From NCBI GenBank assembly GCA_013289605.1, contig JABCZS010000005.1:1-64000 (forward strand): a stretch of DNA of 64,000 nt, in the 5' to 3' direction. The stretch's first letter is position 1. The number at the start of each line of letters is the position of its first letter. The notes beneath the pieces are model-generated. The model made no database searches. It saw only the letters and a program-made list of their open reading frames with translations, and was not told the origin of the DNA. Source of the stretch: Gammaproteobacteria bacterium. GTDB lineage: Bacteria; Pseudomonadota; Gammaproteobacteria; JABCZS01. Of the stretch, positions 17,890 through 27,235 are shown piece by piece. The translations under genes were made by a program, and so were the position numbers.

Positions 17890-19602
17890 ATGCAAGCCTT
17901 ATTTTCGTATAAACAAGATTTTGCGGCGAATACCGCATGGATCGAAACTGAACTGTCTGGAAAATTATTATTGAATTTGCCTTTTTTAAATAAAGGCACT
18001 TCTTTTTCTGAGCAAGAACGCTTGGAATTCGGTTTGCTCGGTAAACTCCCTGCAAAAATAGAAAGTCTAGATGAGCAAGCCGCACGCGCGTTTGAGCAAT
18101 ATCGACGTTATACCGTGGATTTAAGTCGCCATATTTATTTATACAGTTTGCATGATCGCAATGAAGTCTTATTTTACAATTTGGTTAGCAATCATTTGTC
18201 TGAAATGATGCCGATTATTTATACCCCCATCGTCGGTACGGCAGTCAAACAATACAGCCATGAATTTCGCAGACCGCGCGGTTTATATATTTCTTATCCG
18301 GATAGAGCGCATATGGATGAGATCATTGCTAATCGCACTCATAGCGACATTGATTTAATTGTCGCAACCGATGGCAGCGGTGTCTTAGGCATAGGCGATC
18401 AAGGTGTAGGCGCGATTGATATTCCTATCGCAAAATTAATGGTTTATACGCTGTGTGGCGGCATTAACCCCTGTAAAACTTTACCCGTGATGCTCGACGT
18501 GGGCACCGATAATAAATTATTGCTGGATGATCCCTTATATGTAGGCTGGCGTCATGAACGCTTAAAAGGCGCAGAGTATGATGCGTTTATTGAACAATTT
18601 GTGGCGACCGTTGCGCGTCATTTCCCGGATGTAATGTTGCATTGGGAAGATTTTGGTCGCGACCCTGCGCATCAAATTTTACACCGTTATAAAGATGAGT
18701 TTTGTACCTTTAACGATGACGTGCAAGGCACCGGTGCAGTCGTCTTGGCGGCTATTTTAGCCGGCGTGAAGAAAACAAATCGTCCACTTTCGGAACAACG
18801 CATCGTTATTCACGGTGCGGGCGCTGCCGGCGTTGGCATAGCGAATGAAATTAAAAGTGCAATGCAGCGTCTGGGGCTCTCTGAAAAAGAAGCGGCGGCA
18901 CGTTTTTGGTTATTAGACAGTAATGGTTTGATTGCAGATAACAGCACGACTTTAAAACCTTTCCAAGTCGTGTATGCGCGTGATCATCAAGAAATTACTC
19001 ATTGGCCGACGCATCATGGCAAAATTGATTTAGAAGCGGTAGTCGCACAAGTCAAACCGACAATTTTAATTGGCAGCTCTGCAGTGGCCGGCGCCTTCAC
19101 AGAAAAATTGGTGCGAGAAATGGCAAAACATGTGGACCAACCCATTATTATGCCTTTATCCAATCCCACGGAGCGCAGTGAAGCGAGCGCGATCGATTTA
19201 TATGAATGGACGAATGGCCGGGCGCTCATTGCAACAGGCAGTCCTTTTGCACCAGTCAGTTTTAATGGCACTGTCCACCCGATTGCCCAATGTAATAATG
19301 CGTTAATCTTCCCAGGCTTAGGTTTAGGCACTTTGGCGGTACGGGCGCGTCTTGTAACCGATGGGATGATTTGGGCGGCGTGTGAGGCCTTAAGCGAGCT
19401 CTCGCCCAGTCTTAAGGACAGCAATGCCCCGTTACTTCCGGCCTTTACTGAGGCCCGCAGCGCGTCTTACATTATTGCGCAGCGGGTAGCCGAGCAAGCA
19501 AGAAAAGACGGCGTGGATAGGGTAGGGCAAGGTGAGAGCGTTAAGAAGCTGATTGATCAGCTTTTATGGTACCCGCGCTATGTGCCACTTAAAAATCCTT
19601 GA
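17890..19602 (+). CDS. maeA: NAD-dependent malic enzyme (oxaloacetate-decarboxylating)
   Basis: 570 aa, the long malic enzyme form similar to E. coli MaeA/SfcA (565 aa). YTPIVGTAVKQYS, RPRGLYIS, the divalent-metal region WEDFGRDPAHQ/FNDDVQGTG, and the Rossmann motif GAGAAGVGIA are in order. It converts malate to pyruvate plus CO2, feeding gluconeogenic or acetyl-CoA needs. It is 47 nt downstream of sspB, with no visible terminator between. NAD versus NADP preference is inferred from overall similarity. Confidence 0.96.
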   Translation: MQALFSYKQDFAANTAWIETELSGKLLLNLPFLNKGTSFSEQERLEFGLLGKLPAKIESLDEQAARAFEQYRRYTVDLSRHIYLYSLHDRNEVLFYNLVSNHLSEMMPIIYTPIVGTAVKQYSHEFRRPRGLYISYPDRAHMDEIIANRTHSDIDLIVATDGSGVLGIGDQGVGAIDIPIAKLMVYTLCGGINPCKTLPVMLDVGTDNKLLLDDPLYVGWRHERLKGAEYDAFIEQFVATVARHFPDVMLHWEDFGRDPAHQILHRYKDEFCTFNDDVQGTGAVVLAAILAGVKKTNRPLSEQRIVIHGAGAAGVGIANEIKSAMQRLGLSEKEAAARFWLLDSNGLIADNSTTLKPFQVVYARDHQEITHWPTHHGKIDLEAVVAQVKPTILIGSSAVAGAFTEKLVREMAKHVDQPIIMPLSNPTERSEASAIDLYEWTNGRALIATGSPFAPVSFNGTVHPIAQCNNALIFPGLGLGTLAVRARLVTDGMIWAACEALSELSPSLKDSNAPLLPAFTEARSASYIIAQRVAEQARKDGVDRVGQGESVKKLIDQLLWYPRYVPLKNP

Positions 19603-19659
19603 CAAATAGAGATTATTTGGATTAAATTCACTTATTAACTTAACTTGTATGGGTATATC

Positions 19660-20475
19660 ATGCCTCACCCGACTAAGAAAAATTATTACGAAATACTGGG
19701 TCTTGAACAGGATGCCAGTCTAGAGGACATTAAGAAGGCCTATCGTAAATTAGCCTTAAAATATCATCCCGATCGTAACCCAAACAATCAAGCTGAAGCG
19801 GCCGATAAATTTAAACTGATCGATGAAGCTTATCATGCCCTTTCAGATCCAGGTAAACGCATGCGCTATGATGCCTCAGGTTATGATGCACAGGCTTTTC
19901 AAGACGCTGAATTAAAGCGAGAACAACGTGCCCAACAGGAAGAAGCACGGCGCGAAGCCCAAGAAGAAGCTAACGAATTTTCAAACGAAGCACCCGAGTT
20001 CCACAATGATCCCGCACCAGAACCCCAAGCTAATTCAGCGAGATCAGAACCTGCTCCTGCTCCTGCTGCAGAACCTGAACCCGATCCAACCTACACCTAT
20101 ATGCCTAGGCCAGCTCCCGCACCTCGTGCTGCGCCTGAGATTGCAAATGATCAGATCCTCATTCTCCTCGTATTAGTATTAATGCAAGAAGAAATGCGCC
20201 AGCAACAATTAATGCGTCAACAAATGATGCAAATGATGGTGCTAAATATGTTGCTACAATCAATTAATGAACCTAGAGAACAGGCAAAATTTGAGAGCAA
20301 TCCTTTTACCACTCAAAAAGGCCCAACATTATTTATGTTTGGCTCGTTTAATGTAACTCAAAATCAATCGCCCTCATTTAGCTGGCGCGGTGTTTCGGGT
20401 GGTTGCGCACCAGACGTGGCTGATGAGCAAAAAACACGTACCTTTAGATTTTCTCCCATGCCCACTTCGGTTTAA
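19660..20475 (+). CDS. J-domain protein with Pro/Ala-rich linker and hydrophobic segment
   Basis: 271 aa from ATG 19660 (a TTG start 5 codons upstream is possible; no clear ribosome-binding site). Residues 8-72 form a full J domain with H36-P37-D38, so it should stimulate an Hsp70. Residues 85-110 are a charged helix; 115-165 are a Pro/Ala/Glu-rich linker ([13 protein letters not shown]). Then comes a hydrophobic then Gln/Met-rich segment ([18 protein letters not shown]). No Zn-finger or DnaJ C-terminal domain is present, so this is not DnaJ/CbpA but a class C J-protein of unknown client. Confidence 0.88.
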   Translation: MPHPTKKNYYEILGLEQDASLEDIKKAYRKLALKYHPDRNPNNQAEAADKFKLIDEAYHALSDPGKRMRYDASGYDAQAFQDAELKREQRAQQEEARREAQEEANEFSNEAPEFHNDPAPEPQANSARSEPAPAPAAEPEPDPTYTYMPRPAPAPRAAPEIANDQILILLVLVLMQEEMRQQQLMRQQMMQMMVLNMLLQSINEPREQAKFESNPFTTQKGPTLFMFGSFNVTQNQSPSFSWRGVSGGCAPDVADEQKTRTFRFSPMPTSV

Positions 20476-20495
20476 CACACCTCATTATTAACTAT

Positions 20496-20535
20496 GAAAG
20501 AAGACGGGATTTATCCTGTCTTTCTCATTTTCATA
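20496..20535 (+). terminator. Terminator-like hairpin after the J-domain gene
   Basis: GAAAGAAGACGGG (20496-20508) pairs with CCTGTCTTTC (20515-20524), with a bulge, and is followed by the T-rich TCATTTTCAT. Confidence 0.55.
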
Positions 20536-20584
20536 TCCTCCCCACTTATTTGCGAGTCACTAATGATTAGATATGGCTTATATA

Positions 20585-20679
20585 TTTACATTTTTGTTCT
20601 GAAGGTGGTATAATATTTAAACAAGTACACTATTGATATAATTTTACTTTCGTTTAAACTAGTCTTAAACCAGTTTAAA
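20585..20679 (+). promoter_or_regulatory. Promoter and palindromic operator of the Phd/VapC module
   Basis: TTTACA (20585-20590), 18-nt spacer, TATAAT (20609-20614); a second TATAAT is at 20637-20642. Just upstream of the ribosome-binding site is the inverted repeat TTTAAACT (20653-20660) / AGTTTAAA (20672-20679). This is the expected position for autorepression by a Phd-type antitoxin complex. Confidence 0.6.
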
Positions 20680-20694
20680 TAAAGGATGATGATT

Positions 20695-20943
20695 ATGCTT
20701 ACACAAACGATGGGCGCCTTTGAAGCCAAAACACATTTTTCTAAAATATTGGAGGTTGTCGAAGCAGGTGAACAAGTGATCATTACTAAACATGGCCATC
20801 CAGTGGCGAGAATAGTGCCATTTAAAGAAAAAGAAGACCGCAAGCAAGCGGGGGATATCATCACGCAATTAGAAGAATTTAATCGTGCGCATACATTAGG
20901 TAATGTGGATTGGAAAACACTCAGGGATGAAGGAAGAAAATAA
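20695..20943 (+). CDS. Phd/YefM-family antitoxin
   Basis: 82 aa from the ATG at 20695, chosen because AAAGG at 20681-20685 is too close to the ATG at 20686 but well spaced from 20695. The MGAFEAKTHFSKILE..GEQVIITKHGHPVARIVPF pattern is the Phd DNA-binding fold; the C-terminal part (TLGNVDWKTLRDEGRK) would wrap the toxin. It neutralises the PIN toxin encoded next and probably represses the operon through the palindrome upstream. The stop overlaps the toxin ATG by 1 nt (TAATG). Confidence 0.93.
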   Translation: MLTQTMGAFEAKTHFSKILEVVEAGEQVIITKHGHPVARIVPFKEKEDRKQAGDIITQLEEFNRAHTLGNVDWKTLRDEGRK

Positions 20944-21350
20944 TGGGTTTTATTATTGATGCTTCAGTGGCATTAAGCTGGTGCTTTGCGGATGAGGCGA
21001 CCCCTACAAGTGTACATTTGCTCAGACAATTAGAAACAGATATAGCCTATGCCCCCGAATTGTGGCGCTTAGAAGTCAGCAATGCATTATTATCTGCTAT
21101 ACGTCGCAAGCGATTAAGTCTTGCTCATGCCACTGAATTTTTATCTTTAGTCGATCAGCTGAATATTGAAATTGATCGGGCCCTGCCTGAACACTCAAAT
21201 CACACCATTTTCTTACTTGCTCATGCCGAAGGATTAACCACTTACGATGCGACATATCTGAATCTGGCCATGCACCGCGCATTGCCACTTGCTACACGTG
21301 ATCAAGCCTTAATCGCAGCAGCGAAACGAGTGGGTGTCAAGATTTTATAA
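20943..21350 (+). CDS. vapC: PIN-domain (VapC-type) ribonuclease toxin
   Basis: 135 aa. The four acidic positions of PIN nucleases are visible: FIIDASV (Asp6), LWRLEVSNAL (Glu), TTYDATYL (Asp) and ATRDQAL (Asp). It is expected to cleave specific tRNA or rRNA sites when freed from the antitoxin. Translationally coupled to the antitoxin. The module appears intact. Its 3' side carries family 1 palindrome copy e. Confidence 0.93.
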   Translation: MGFIIDASVALSWCFADEATPTSVHLLRQLETDIAYAPELWRLEVSNALLSAIRRKRLSLAHATEFLSLVDQLNIEIDRALPEHSNHTIFLLAHAEGLTTYDATYLNLAMHRALPLATRDQALIAAAKRVGVKIL

Positions 21351-21396
21351 AATAGCTAGAATAAACTTTTCATAAAAAAGCTACAGAGATTTATTC

Positions 21397-21495
21397 AGGA
21401 CTTACGAAAAATGCGGCTGTCAGGGTGTTTTTTGGCGATTTTGCGACAGCTTTGATCAAAAAAACATCCTGACAGCCGCATTTTTCGTAAGTCCT
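21397..21495. repeat. Family 1 palindrome, copy e (inverted core)
   Basis: Arms 21397-21434 and 21458-21495 (38 nt) pair with one or two mismatches: AGGACTTACGAAAAATGCG, then GCTGTCAGGGTG. The loop contains GGCGATTTTGCGACAGC, the reverse complement of the core in copies a, d and f. Lies between convergent vapC and the ankyrin gene. Confidence 0.95.
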
Positions 21496-21539
21496 GTTAT
21501 TGTCATGTAGTGCTAAAAAATGTGGATTAAATGCACTGC

Positions 21540-24308
21540 TTATATCTTAAGAGAATCGGTATGGGAGGTAGGCGGAACTCTATCAGCATTCACGGCGGGA
21601 GTGGTTTGTAATTCATAATGAGATAACTCAGTATGATTGTAGGAAACAGCAGGAAGTTTAGAATTAATATAATGAGCGGCATGAGTAGTAATAGTCCGGG
21701 CTGCTTTAAAATGACGATTTTGGAGCGCTAAACTTAATGCCATAGGTTGTTCTTTAGAACGCACTAAGTGAGGATGAGCATTATGTTGATGGATTAATTC
21801 ATGGAGTAAATTATGTTTACCTGTCTCTGCTGCGATTTCTGTTGCCGTTTTACCCTCTAATGTCCAAAGATCAATAGGCATCACACTATTGCCTAATAAA
21901 GAAACTTCGAATTGGCGCAGTTCTAAAAGTTGTAGCGCAACGTCCTCATGTCCTGGTTTTAATCCACTTGCGCATATTAAAAATAATTCCAACACCTTAT
22001 CATTAAAGCGAAGTTTATTTTTATACTTGTCGAGGATAAACAGCGCGGCATCGAAGTTTTCATGCTGAATTGCGGTGGATAATAAAGATAAAAGGGTATC
22101 TGCATTTTGCAAGGGCAGGCTCACTATAGGATTAGTGAGTAACAAGCCTACCGCCGTATTTTTATGGCCGCGGATCGCTTTTTCAACTGTTTTAGCAGGC
22201 AGAATGGCATCCCCTTTAAGCGCAGCTAATATGTGCTTAAAATCATCAGCACTGGCATATTCGAGTATGATAGCCAGATCAATATTGGCACCGCGTTCAA
22301 CTAATTTTAGCACTAAAGAAAAGTGTTTACGGATAGCCGCCTGATAGGCTGCATCATGAATCGGATCTTTAGGATTCTTGGGTGCCAATAGGGTGATCTC
22401 AGGTCCGCAGATATCCATAATAATATTTGCGATATCTAGTCTATTTTTTGTGATTGCAGCACTGACCGCCCAATAAGATCGTCTACCCCATTGGTTAGAC
22501 CGATTTAAAATATAATTAACCACTCCAAATTGCTCATTTTGGATCAGTAATCCTAATACGCTAGTATCGCCTTTAGGGGTATCAATCACATAATTGACAT
22601 CTATTCCGCAGTCTATTAAGCCGTGAATAAACTGAGTATTTTTCTTGCTTAGCGCTTTAGTGATCAGCAGCTCTAAATTACTGTAAAGATCATTAGGGAG
22701 CGCCAATCGAAGTAATGCAGTGTGCAACTGAGCATTTGGAATTTCAACTGCATTAAGCAGATGCCCCGTTAAGCTATAATTTGGGGGTCTTTTTTTAAGT
22801 AGTTCTATGTGATCCGAATAATGACCTGCGTCAAACGCCGCATTCACTTCTCGCTCAAAACGATGCGGGTCTGAATTGGGATCGGTTTTTGCGGATTTTA
22901 ATCTCGGATTGATTTGTGCACCATAATTAAGTAATAATTGCTTAAATCGAGGATTTCCGTGAGCCATAGCCAGGTCTAATAATTTTTTAAATTCTTTTCT
23001 AGAGCAACTGGCATCTAAAGAAATGACAACCTCTGCAGAAAGACCCTCGCGTAGCTTTAAAATGTTTTCAAAAATATCTACGTTATTCACTTCAAGTGCT
23101 GCTCTGAGTGCAAACAGCATATTTTTCCTAAATACCAGGTTTGGTTTTGGAGCATGATTATTTTGCAAAATACGTTGTTTTTGTAAAATTAATTCATTTA
23201 ATAAAATTGAATTAATCCAATCAGGATGATGTTTGATGACATATGAAAATAACGTATCGTCGGTCTCCCTGATAAATTCACTCGTATCCGGATTAGTGTT
23301 AAGTATTTGTCTAGCCCAGTGGGGCTCATTTTCTTGAATGGCAAACTGTAAAAATAAGAGAATGTCTTTACTGTCGTCTATAACAGGATTTCTATGGTTA
23401 AAAAACACGGCTAGAATTTTTTTGCCATGCTCAATGTGGTGCGTATTAATTGCGGCAGCGGCAGCATCGGATAATATGGCAGAAGGTGCATTTTTAACGC
23501 CTTCTAACATGGCATCCACCATATCTGGTTTTTCGCGTACAATATAGGATGAAATTGACATATTCCTACGCTTTTCATCGACGCTAACGATTTGAGCTAA
23601 ATTGACACCATATGAAATCAAAAAAATCACTAACGCTTGATTACCTTGTTTAACGGCTTCAAATAGTAACAGTGTGGCGTCTGCACCATTATCTAAAAGT
23701 AATTTGATGCTTGAAAAATTATAGTGAATACCATACTGATTTTTTGGATCAGATAAGGGCGAGGGTTGGCCACTGGAGTATATTCTTTGCGTGGTTTCAT
23801 TTCTAAATTGATTAAGAATTGTGTCAGCGATACTCCATTCGTCCAGCGCTAATGCTTGCGCTACGGCTAAGCGTTTAGTATGGGTGGATTTTTTTTGCTT
23901 TTGAAAAAACGTATTAAAAGATTCGCGTTTAAAGTGAATGACATAAGATAAAGGAGTGTATCTTTTGTCGCCGAGCGTAAAGGCGTCATCGCATAAAAGG
24001 CCATACTGCTCAAGAATTTCTTCGCCGATTTTTTTTATTTCATTATTATCGCTATTTAGGGCGATGACCATTGCTTTGCGCAGACCCTCAAGCTGATCTG
24101 TTTGCACTAAATATTCTGGGCTTTTTAACATTGCGCGTGCGGCGACCAGGTTTTTTTGACTCAAGGCATAAGATAATGGCGTTAACGCGCCCTGAATCTT
24201 ATTGGGATTAGTATGAGTAATGATTAATTGAAGGTATTCTGCAGTAAACTGACTTTTACCTTCCAGGTAATCCCACAGTAATTGGTCATTTGAGGCTATT
24301 CCAGGCAT
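21540..24308 (-). CDS. 922-aa ankyrin-repeat protein
   Basis: No signal peptide or transmembrane helix. Degenerate ankyrin-type helix pairs occur through the length, for example LLLDNGADATLLLFEAVKQ, LIDCGIDVNYVID, LVERGANIDLAII and a last EGKTATEIAAETGKHNLLHEL near residue 850. The C-terminal 60 residues are Ser/Thr/His-rich and unstructured. AAGGGG lies 9 nt before ATG 24308. Ankyrin proteins of this size in Legionellales are often secreted effectors, but no PmrA box is seen here and the role is unknown. Convergent with vapC and divergent from the ice-binding-like gene. Confidence 0.88.
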   Translation of the reverse strand: MPGIASNDQLLWDYLEGKSQFTAEYLQLIITHTNPNKIQGALTPLSYALSQKNLVAARAMLKSPEYLVQTDQLEGLRKAMVIALNSDNNEIKKIGEEILEQYGLLCDDAFTLGDKRYTPLSYVIHFKRESFNTFFQKQKKSTHTKRLAVAQALALDEWSIADTILNQFRNETTQRIYSSGQPSPLSDPKNQYGIHYNFSSIKLLLDNGADATLLLFEAVKQGNQALVIFLISYGVNLAQIVSVDEKRRNMSISSYIVREKPDMVDAMLEGVKNAPSAILSDAAAAAINTHHIEHGKKILAVFFNHRNPVIDDSKDILLFLQFAIQENEPHWARQILNTNPDTSEFIRETDDTLFSYVIKHHPDWINSILLNELILQKQRILQNNHAPKPNLVFRKNMLFALRAALEVNNVDIFENILKLREGLSAEVVISLDASCSRKEFKKLLDLAMAHGNPRFKQLLLNYGAQINPRLKSAKTDPNSDPHRFEREVNAAFDAGHYSDHIELLKKRPPNYSLTGHLLNAVEIPNAQLHTALLRLALPNDLYSNLELLITKALSKKNTQFIHGLIDCGIDVNYVIDTPKGDTSVLGLLIQNEQFGVVNYILNRSNQWGRRSYWAVSAAITKNRLDIANIIMDICGPEITLLAPKNPKDPIHDAAYQAAIRKHFSLVLKLVERGANIDLAIILEYASADDFKHILAALKGDAILPAKTVEKAIRGHKNTAVGLLLTNPIVSLPLQNADTLLSLLSTAIQHENFDAALFILDKYKNKLRFNDKVLELFLICASGLKPGHEDVALQLLELRQFEVSLLGNSVMPIDLWTLEGKTATEIAAETGKHNLLHELIHQHNAHPHLVRSKEQPMALSLALQNRHFKAARTITTHAAHYINSKLPAVSYNHTELSHYELQTTPAVNADRVPPTSHTDSLKI

Positions 24309-24339
24309 AACTACTACCCCTTAAGTTTGTCAGGAAGTT

Positions 24340-24368
24340 ATCCTAGCAGAGGGTGGAACTGTTATCAA
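24340..24368 (-). promoter_or_regulatory. Predicted promoter of the ankyrin gene
   Basis: On the minus strand TTGATA (24368-24363), 17-nt spacer, TAGGAT (24345-24340), about 32 nt upstream of the ATG. The rest of the 280-bp divergent region to 24584 holds a TATACT-like -10 near 24540 for the + strand gene and no further gene. Confidence 0.55.
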
Positions 24369-24589
24369 GAGTAGCCCTTTTTATAGCAGCACAATGGCGA
24401 ATTTGTTATTTAATTCTGTGAGTTGTATTGGAATCGCTGCCTCAGGCAGTACTGACAAAATATTTAGGTGGTTTTATGTTCTATTCAAGAAGTGTTATCT
24501 GGTGTACTAAAATCTACTAAAATTTATTCAAATCACCTGCTATACTCCCAAGATTAGTTGTTTATTAAGGCAAACATAGGGAGATGAAA

Positions 24590-26404
24590 ATGTTAAAGTA
24601 TTTAGGAAAAGGATTATCCATCATGGGCTTAGTGCTCACGTGTTGGATGGGTGCGGCGCAGGCCAATGAGGCAGCGACCTGTGGTAAGGATGGAAAAGCG
24701 GCTTGTGATGTTACATTTTCTACACCACCTAGCTTTATACCCATGTGTGTCAACACGACACAAACCCAGACTTACACCATAACCAACAACACCCCAGTCA
24801 CTTTAGACTTAACTTATATTAAAGTGCTTAATCCAAATGGCACACCGGCTACGATTGCGAGCGTCGTTCCAGTCGCATCTCCCAACTGTGGCAGCTCATT
24901 AGCCGCTGGCGCTTCATGTAACATAGGCGTGGAAGTCGACCCAACTGTGGCTGGGACTTTTGGTCTGCTACTTGAAGTGGGTGTCAATAGTTCTTTAGTT
25001 AAAATAACAGAGCGCATTCGGGTGACTGTTGCTGAAACTTGTACTGCAGATTTTGAAACCATACCTTTATTTACTAGTATGTGTTCAATTAATGCGGGTG
25101 GCAATCTGACACAAACAGAAACCTTTACGATAAGAAATGATTCATCTGTGAGCGTTGCTATAGACTCGATTACACTTGCGAAATTAGATCTACTGACCAA
25201 CTCACTTGCGACGTTAGGCACAACGACTTGTGGTAGCAGTTTAGCTGCGGGGGCGACGTGTGATATTAATGTTAATATTCCTCCACAAAATACAGTAGGC
25301 ACGCTAATTTGGGAACTCGATGTCGTGCTTGCTGGCATTGGTAAAATAGCGGCACCTATCAATGTGGTATTTTCTAATACGTGTGCCCTTCAATTTAGTG
25401 CTCCATTCCCCATACCTGTTAATACATATTGCGGTCAGGAACAAATACTGACGTATATTGTAAAAAATAATACAACAAGCAATCAAACCATACTGCCTGC
25501 TAGTATTACGCTGACTCAACCGGCGACGGGGCCCTTAGCAGGAGATGCTTCAATAGATGTTGCAGACAGTACTTGTAGTCATGCCGGCGGTCTCACTTTG
25601 ATACCGGGTGCTTCTTGTACAGTGGTCGTTGATATCTTAGAGGTTTGCTTGGGTGCTACCACAGGCACATTCCCGCTTGATGTTGTTGTGAATGTAGGCG
25701 CAATCCCACCCCCTGCGGCGATTACCACTACAATTACAGCTCCCGCAGTTCCTCCAGTGTCACCACCAACTATTAATTATCTCGGTGTAAATGGAACAGC
25801 CTGCGCAGTACTTGCAGGAACCACAGTCACCAATGTGCCCGCAATAGGTACGGTAGTGACTAATGGTGATGTCTGTGTTTCTGCTGGAACAGCCATTACA
25901 GGTTTTGGAGCAGGGCTAGGATATATAACGCCCCCGGGAACGACTTCTACGGGCTCGGACACGATTGCAGTGAATGCGCAAGCAGCTTTAACTAATGCCA
26001 TCAATACCTTGTCGGCACTACCATGTCATAGTGTATTAACGGGGCAAGATTTAGGTGGGCAAACGCTGATTCCAGGCGTGTATTGCTTTAATACCAGTGC
26101 TCAACTGACAGGGGATCTCAGTTTAGCTGCAACCGCCCTTACGGATGTTTTTGTCATCCAAATCGGTAGCACCTTGACGACAGCAAGTAACGCTAAGGTG
26201 TTAACCAACTCCTTAGTAAATCCAGCCAATGTTTACTGGGTCGTGGGTAGTTCCGCCACATTGGGCACGAATACCACTTTTATAGGTAATATTTTAGCGG
26301 ATATTAGTATTACGATGAATGCCGGTGCAAGCTTAGCCGACGGTAGAGCGCTAGCAAGTACTGGGGCAGTCACGCTGAGTAATAATGCGATCACAGCCCC
26401 CTAA
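24590..26404 (+). CDS. Exported protein: Cys-containing Ig-like repeats plus C-terminal DUF3494 ice-binding-like domain
   Basis: 604 aa from ATG 24590 (GGGAG 6 nt upstream; ATG 24584 abuts the site). Signal peptide 1-24. Three beta-sandwich repeats (about 25-150, 150-265, 265-390) each have a CGSSLAAGASC/CGSSLAAGATC-type or IPGASC segment, typical of choice-of-anchor D-like surface modules. From about 395 to the end is a DUF3494 beta-solenoid: VLAGTTVTNVPAIGTVVTNGDVCVSAGTAITGF, DLGGQTLIPGVYCF, NVYWVVGSSATLGTNTTFIGNIL, GRALASTGAVTLSNN. In this family the fold binds ice in some members and is probably adhesive in others. The next gene is an outer-membrane protein, 50 nt on. Confidence 0.92.
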   Translation: MLKYLGKGLSIMGLVLTCWMGAAQANEAATCGKDGKAACDVTFSTPPSFIPMCVNTTQTQTYTITNNTPVTLDLTYIKVLNPNGTPATIASVVPVASPNCGSSLAAGASCNIGVEVDPTVAGTFGLLLEVGVNSSLVKITERIRVTVAETCTADFETIPLFTSMCSINAGGNLTQTETFTIRNDSSVSVAIDSITLAKLDLLTNSLATLGTTTCGSSLAAGATCDINVNIPPQNTVGTLIWELDVVLAGIGKIAAPINVVFSNTCALQFSAPFPIPVNTYCGQEQILTYIVKNNTTSNQTILPASITLTQPATGPLAGDASIDVADSTCSHAGGLTLIPGASCTVVVDILEVCLGATTGTFPLDVVVNVGAIPPPAAITTTITAPAVPPVSPPTINYLGVNGTACAVLAGTTVTNVPAIGTVVTNGDVCVSAGTAITGFGAGLGYITPPGTTSTGSDTIAVNAQAALTNAINTLSALPCHSVLTGQDLGGQTLIPGVYCFNTSAQLTGDLSLAATALTDVFVIQIGSTLTTASNAKVLTNSLVNPANVYWVVGSSATLGTNTTFIGNILADISITMNAGASLADGRALASTGAVTLSNNAITAP

Positions 26405-26416
26405 GGAAGGGGGGCT
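26395..26416 (+). terminator. GC-rich hairpin at the end of the DUF3494 gene
   Basis: AGCCCCC (26395-26401) pairs with GGGGGCT (26410-26416). The stop codon lies in the loop. Without a T-run, it may be an attenuator between the two secreted-protein genes. Confidence 0.45.
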
Positions 26417-26454
26417 CTAGGCTTACAAATAAATTTTTACAGAGGATTTAACAC

Positions 26455-27225
26455 ATGGACAGGTATAAAAAAGTATTACTCGGTTGCACGATTTTAACTA
26501 CGCTCTCTAGCCCCGCATTTGCAGATGAATTTGACCCGTTCGTAGAATTTTTGGTGTTTGGGGGTATCGCCTCATTGGATGCAGGCGATAGTACCATCCG
26601 TATCACCAGCCAAGAAACAGATCAATTAGTCCAAACCAATGAGAATGATTGGAAAGCGTGGACGGGGCAGGTGGGGCTAGGTTATGTTGCGCAATTTGCA
26701 GAAGAACTCTCTAGCGGTGAAGTCGATTGGTTTCCTATCATTAATCCACAAATAAATGTGTATTACTTAGGGGGCGAGGATATAGAAGGCGATGTTTGGC
26801 GTTTTCAAGATCCTAATTTTAATCAAGCTGATTATTCGATGAAGTTTCATAGCACACGTTTAATGTTTGATTTAGCCCTTACCATAGCGCAAATTGAAAG
26901 ACTGTCTATTTATGCTATCGGTGGTCTGGGTATTGCTTGGAATGAAATTGATTTCAACGCAAGATCAACTGAAGTATGCCCAATTGAAGATGTGAGTCTA
27001 AATTCAAATAACGATAACAGCTTTGCTTATGAATTTGGTGGCGGCTTAACTTATGCAGCGTTTGATAGTATGGCTATCTCGTTAGAATATCTTTACACAG
27101 GGTTTAATAATATTGGCCTAGGTGATCATAATGACGATGTTAATGATCAAGGTTTGGATGTCAAAGCTTCAGATATTGATATTCATTCACAAGCGGTATT
27201 ATTAGGCTTACGTTTTGCCTTATAA
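26455..27225 (+). CDS. Outer-membrane beta-barrel protein
   Basis: 256 aa. Signal peptide 1-24 (SSPAFA-DEF). Alternating hydrophobic/polar strands such as AWTGQVGLGYVAQFA, INVYYLGG, RLSIYAIGGLGIAWNEI, YEFGGGLTYAAF and the C-terminal HSQAVLLGLRFAL predict an 8-10-stranded barrel. Acidic loops (DHNDDVNDQGLD). The last residue is Leu rather than the usual Phe, though a Phe lies two residues before it. AGAGG precedes the ATG. Probably co-transcribed with the DUF3494 protein; it could be unrelated or its anchor. Confidence 0.85.
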   Translation: MDRYKKVLLGCTILTTLSSPAFADEFDPFVEFLVFGGIASLDAGDSTIRITSQETDQLVQTNENDWKAWTGQVGLGYVAQFAEELSSGEVDWFPIINPQINVYYLGGEDIEGDVWRFQDPNFNQADYSMKFHSTRLMFDLALTIAQIERLSIYAIGGLGIAWNEIDFNARSTEVCPIEDVSLNSNNDNSFAYEFGGGLTYAAFDSMAISLEYLYTGFNNIGLGDHNDDVNDQGLDVKASDIDIHSQAVLLGLRFAL

Positions 27226-27235
27226 ACATTGACGT

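Noticed and set aside
19014-19424. 136-aa ORF antisense to malic enzyme
   Set aside because: A shadow of a well-conserved coding gene.
19625-19660. PmrA box before the J-domain gene
   Set aside because: ATTAAATTC and TTATTAACT are too far from the TTAAT half-site pattern.
25304-25519. 71-aa and 182-aa minus-strand ORFs inside the DUF3494 gene
   Set aside because: They are antisense to clearly conserved repeats of a secreted protein.
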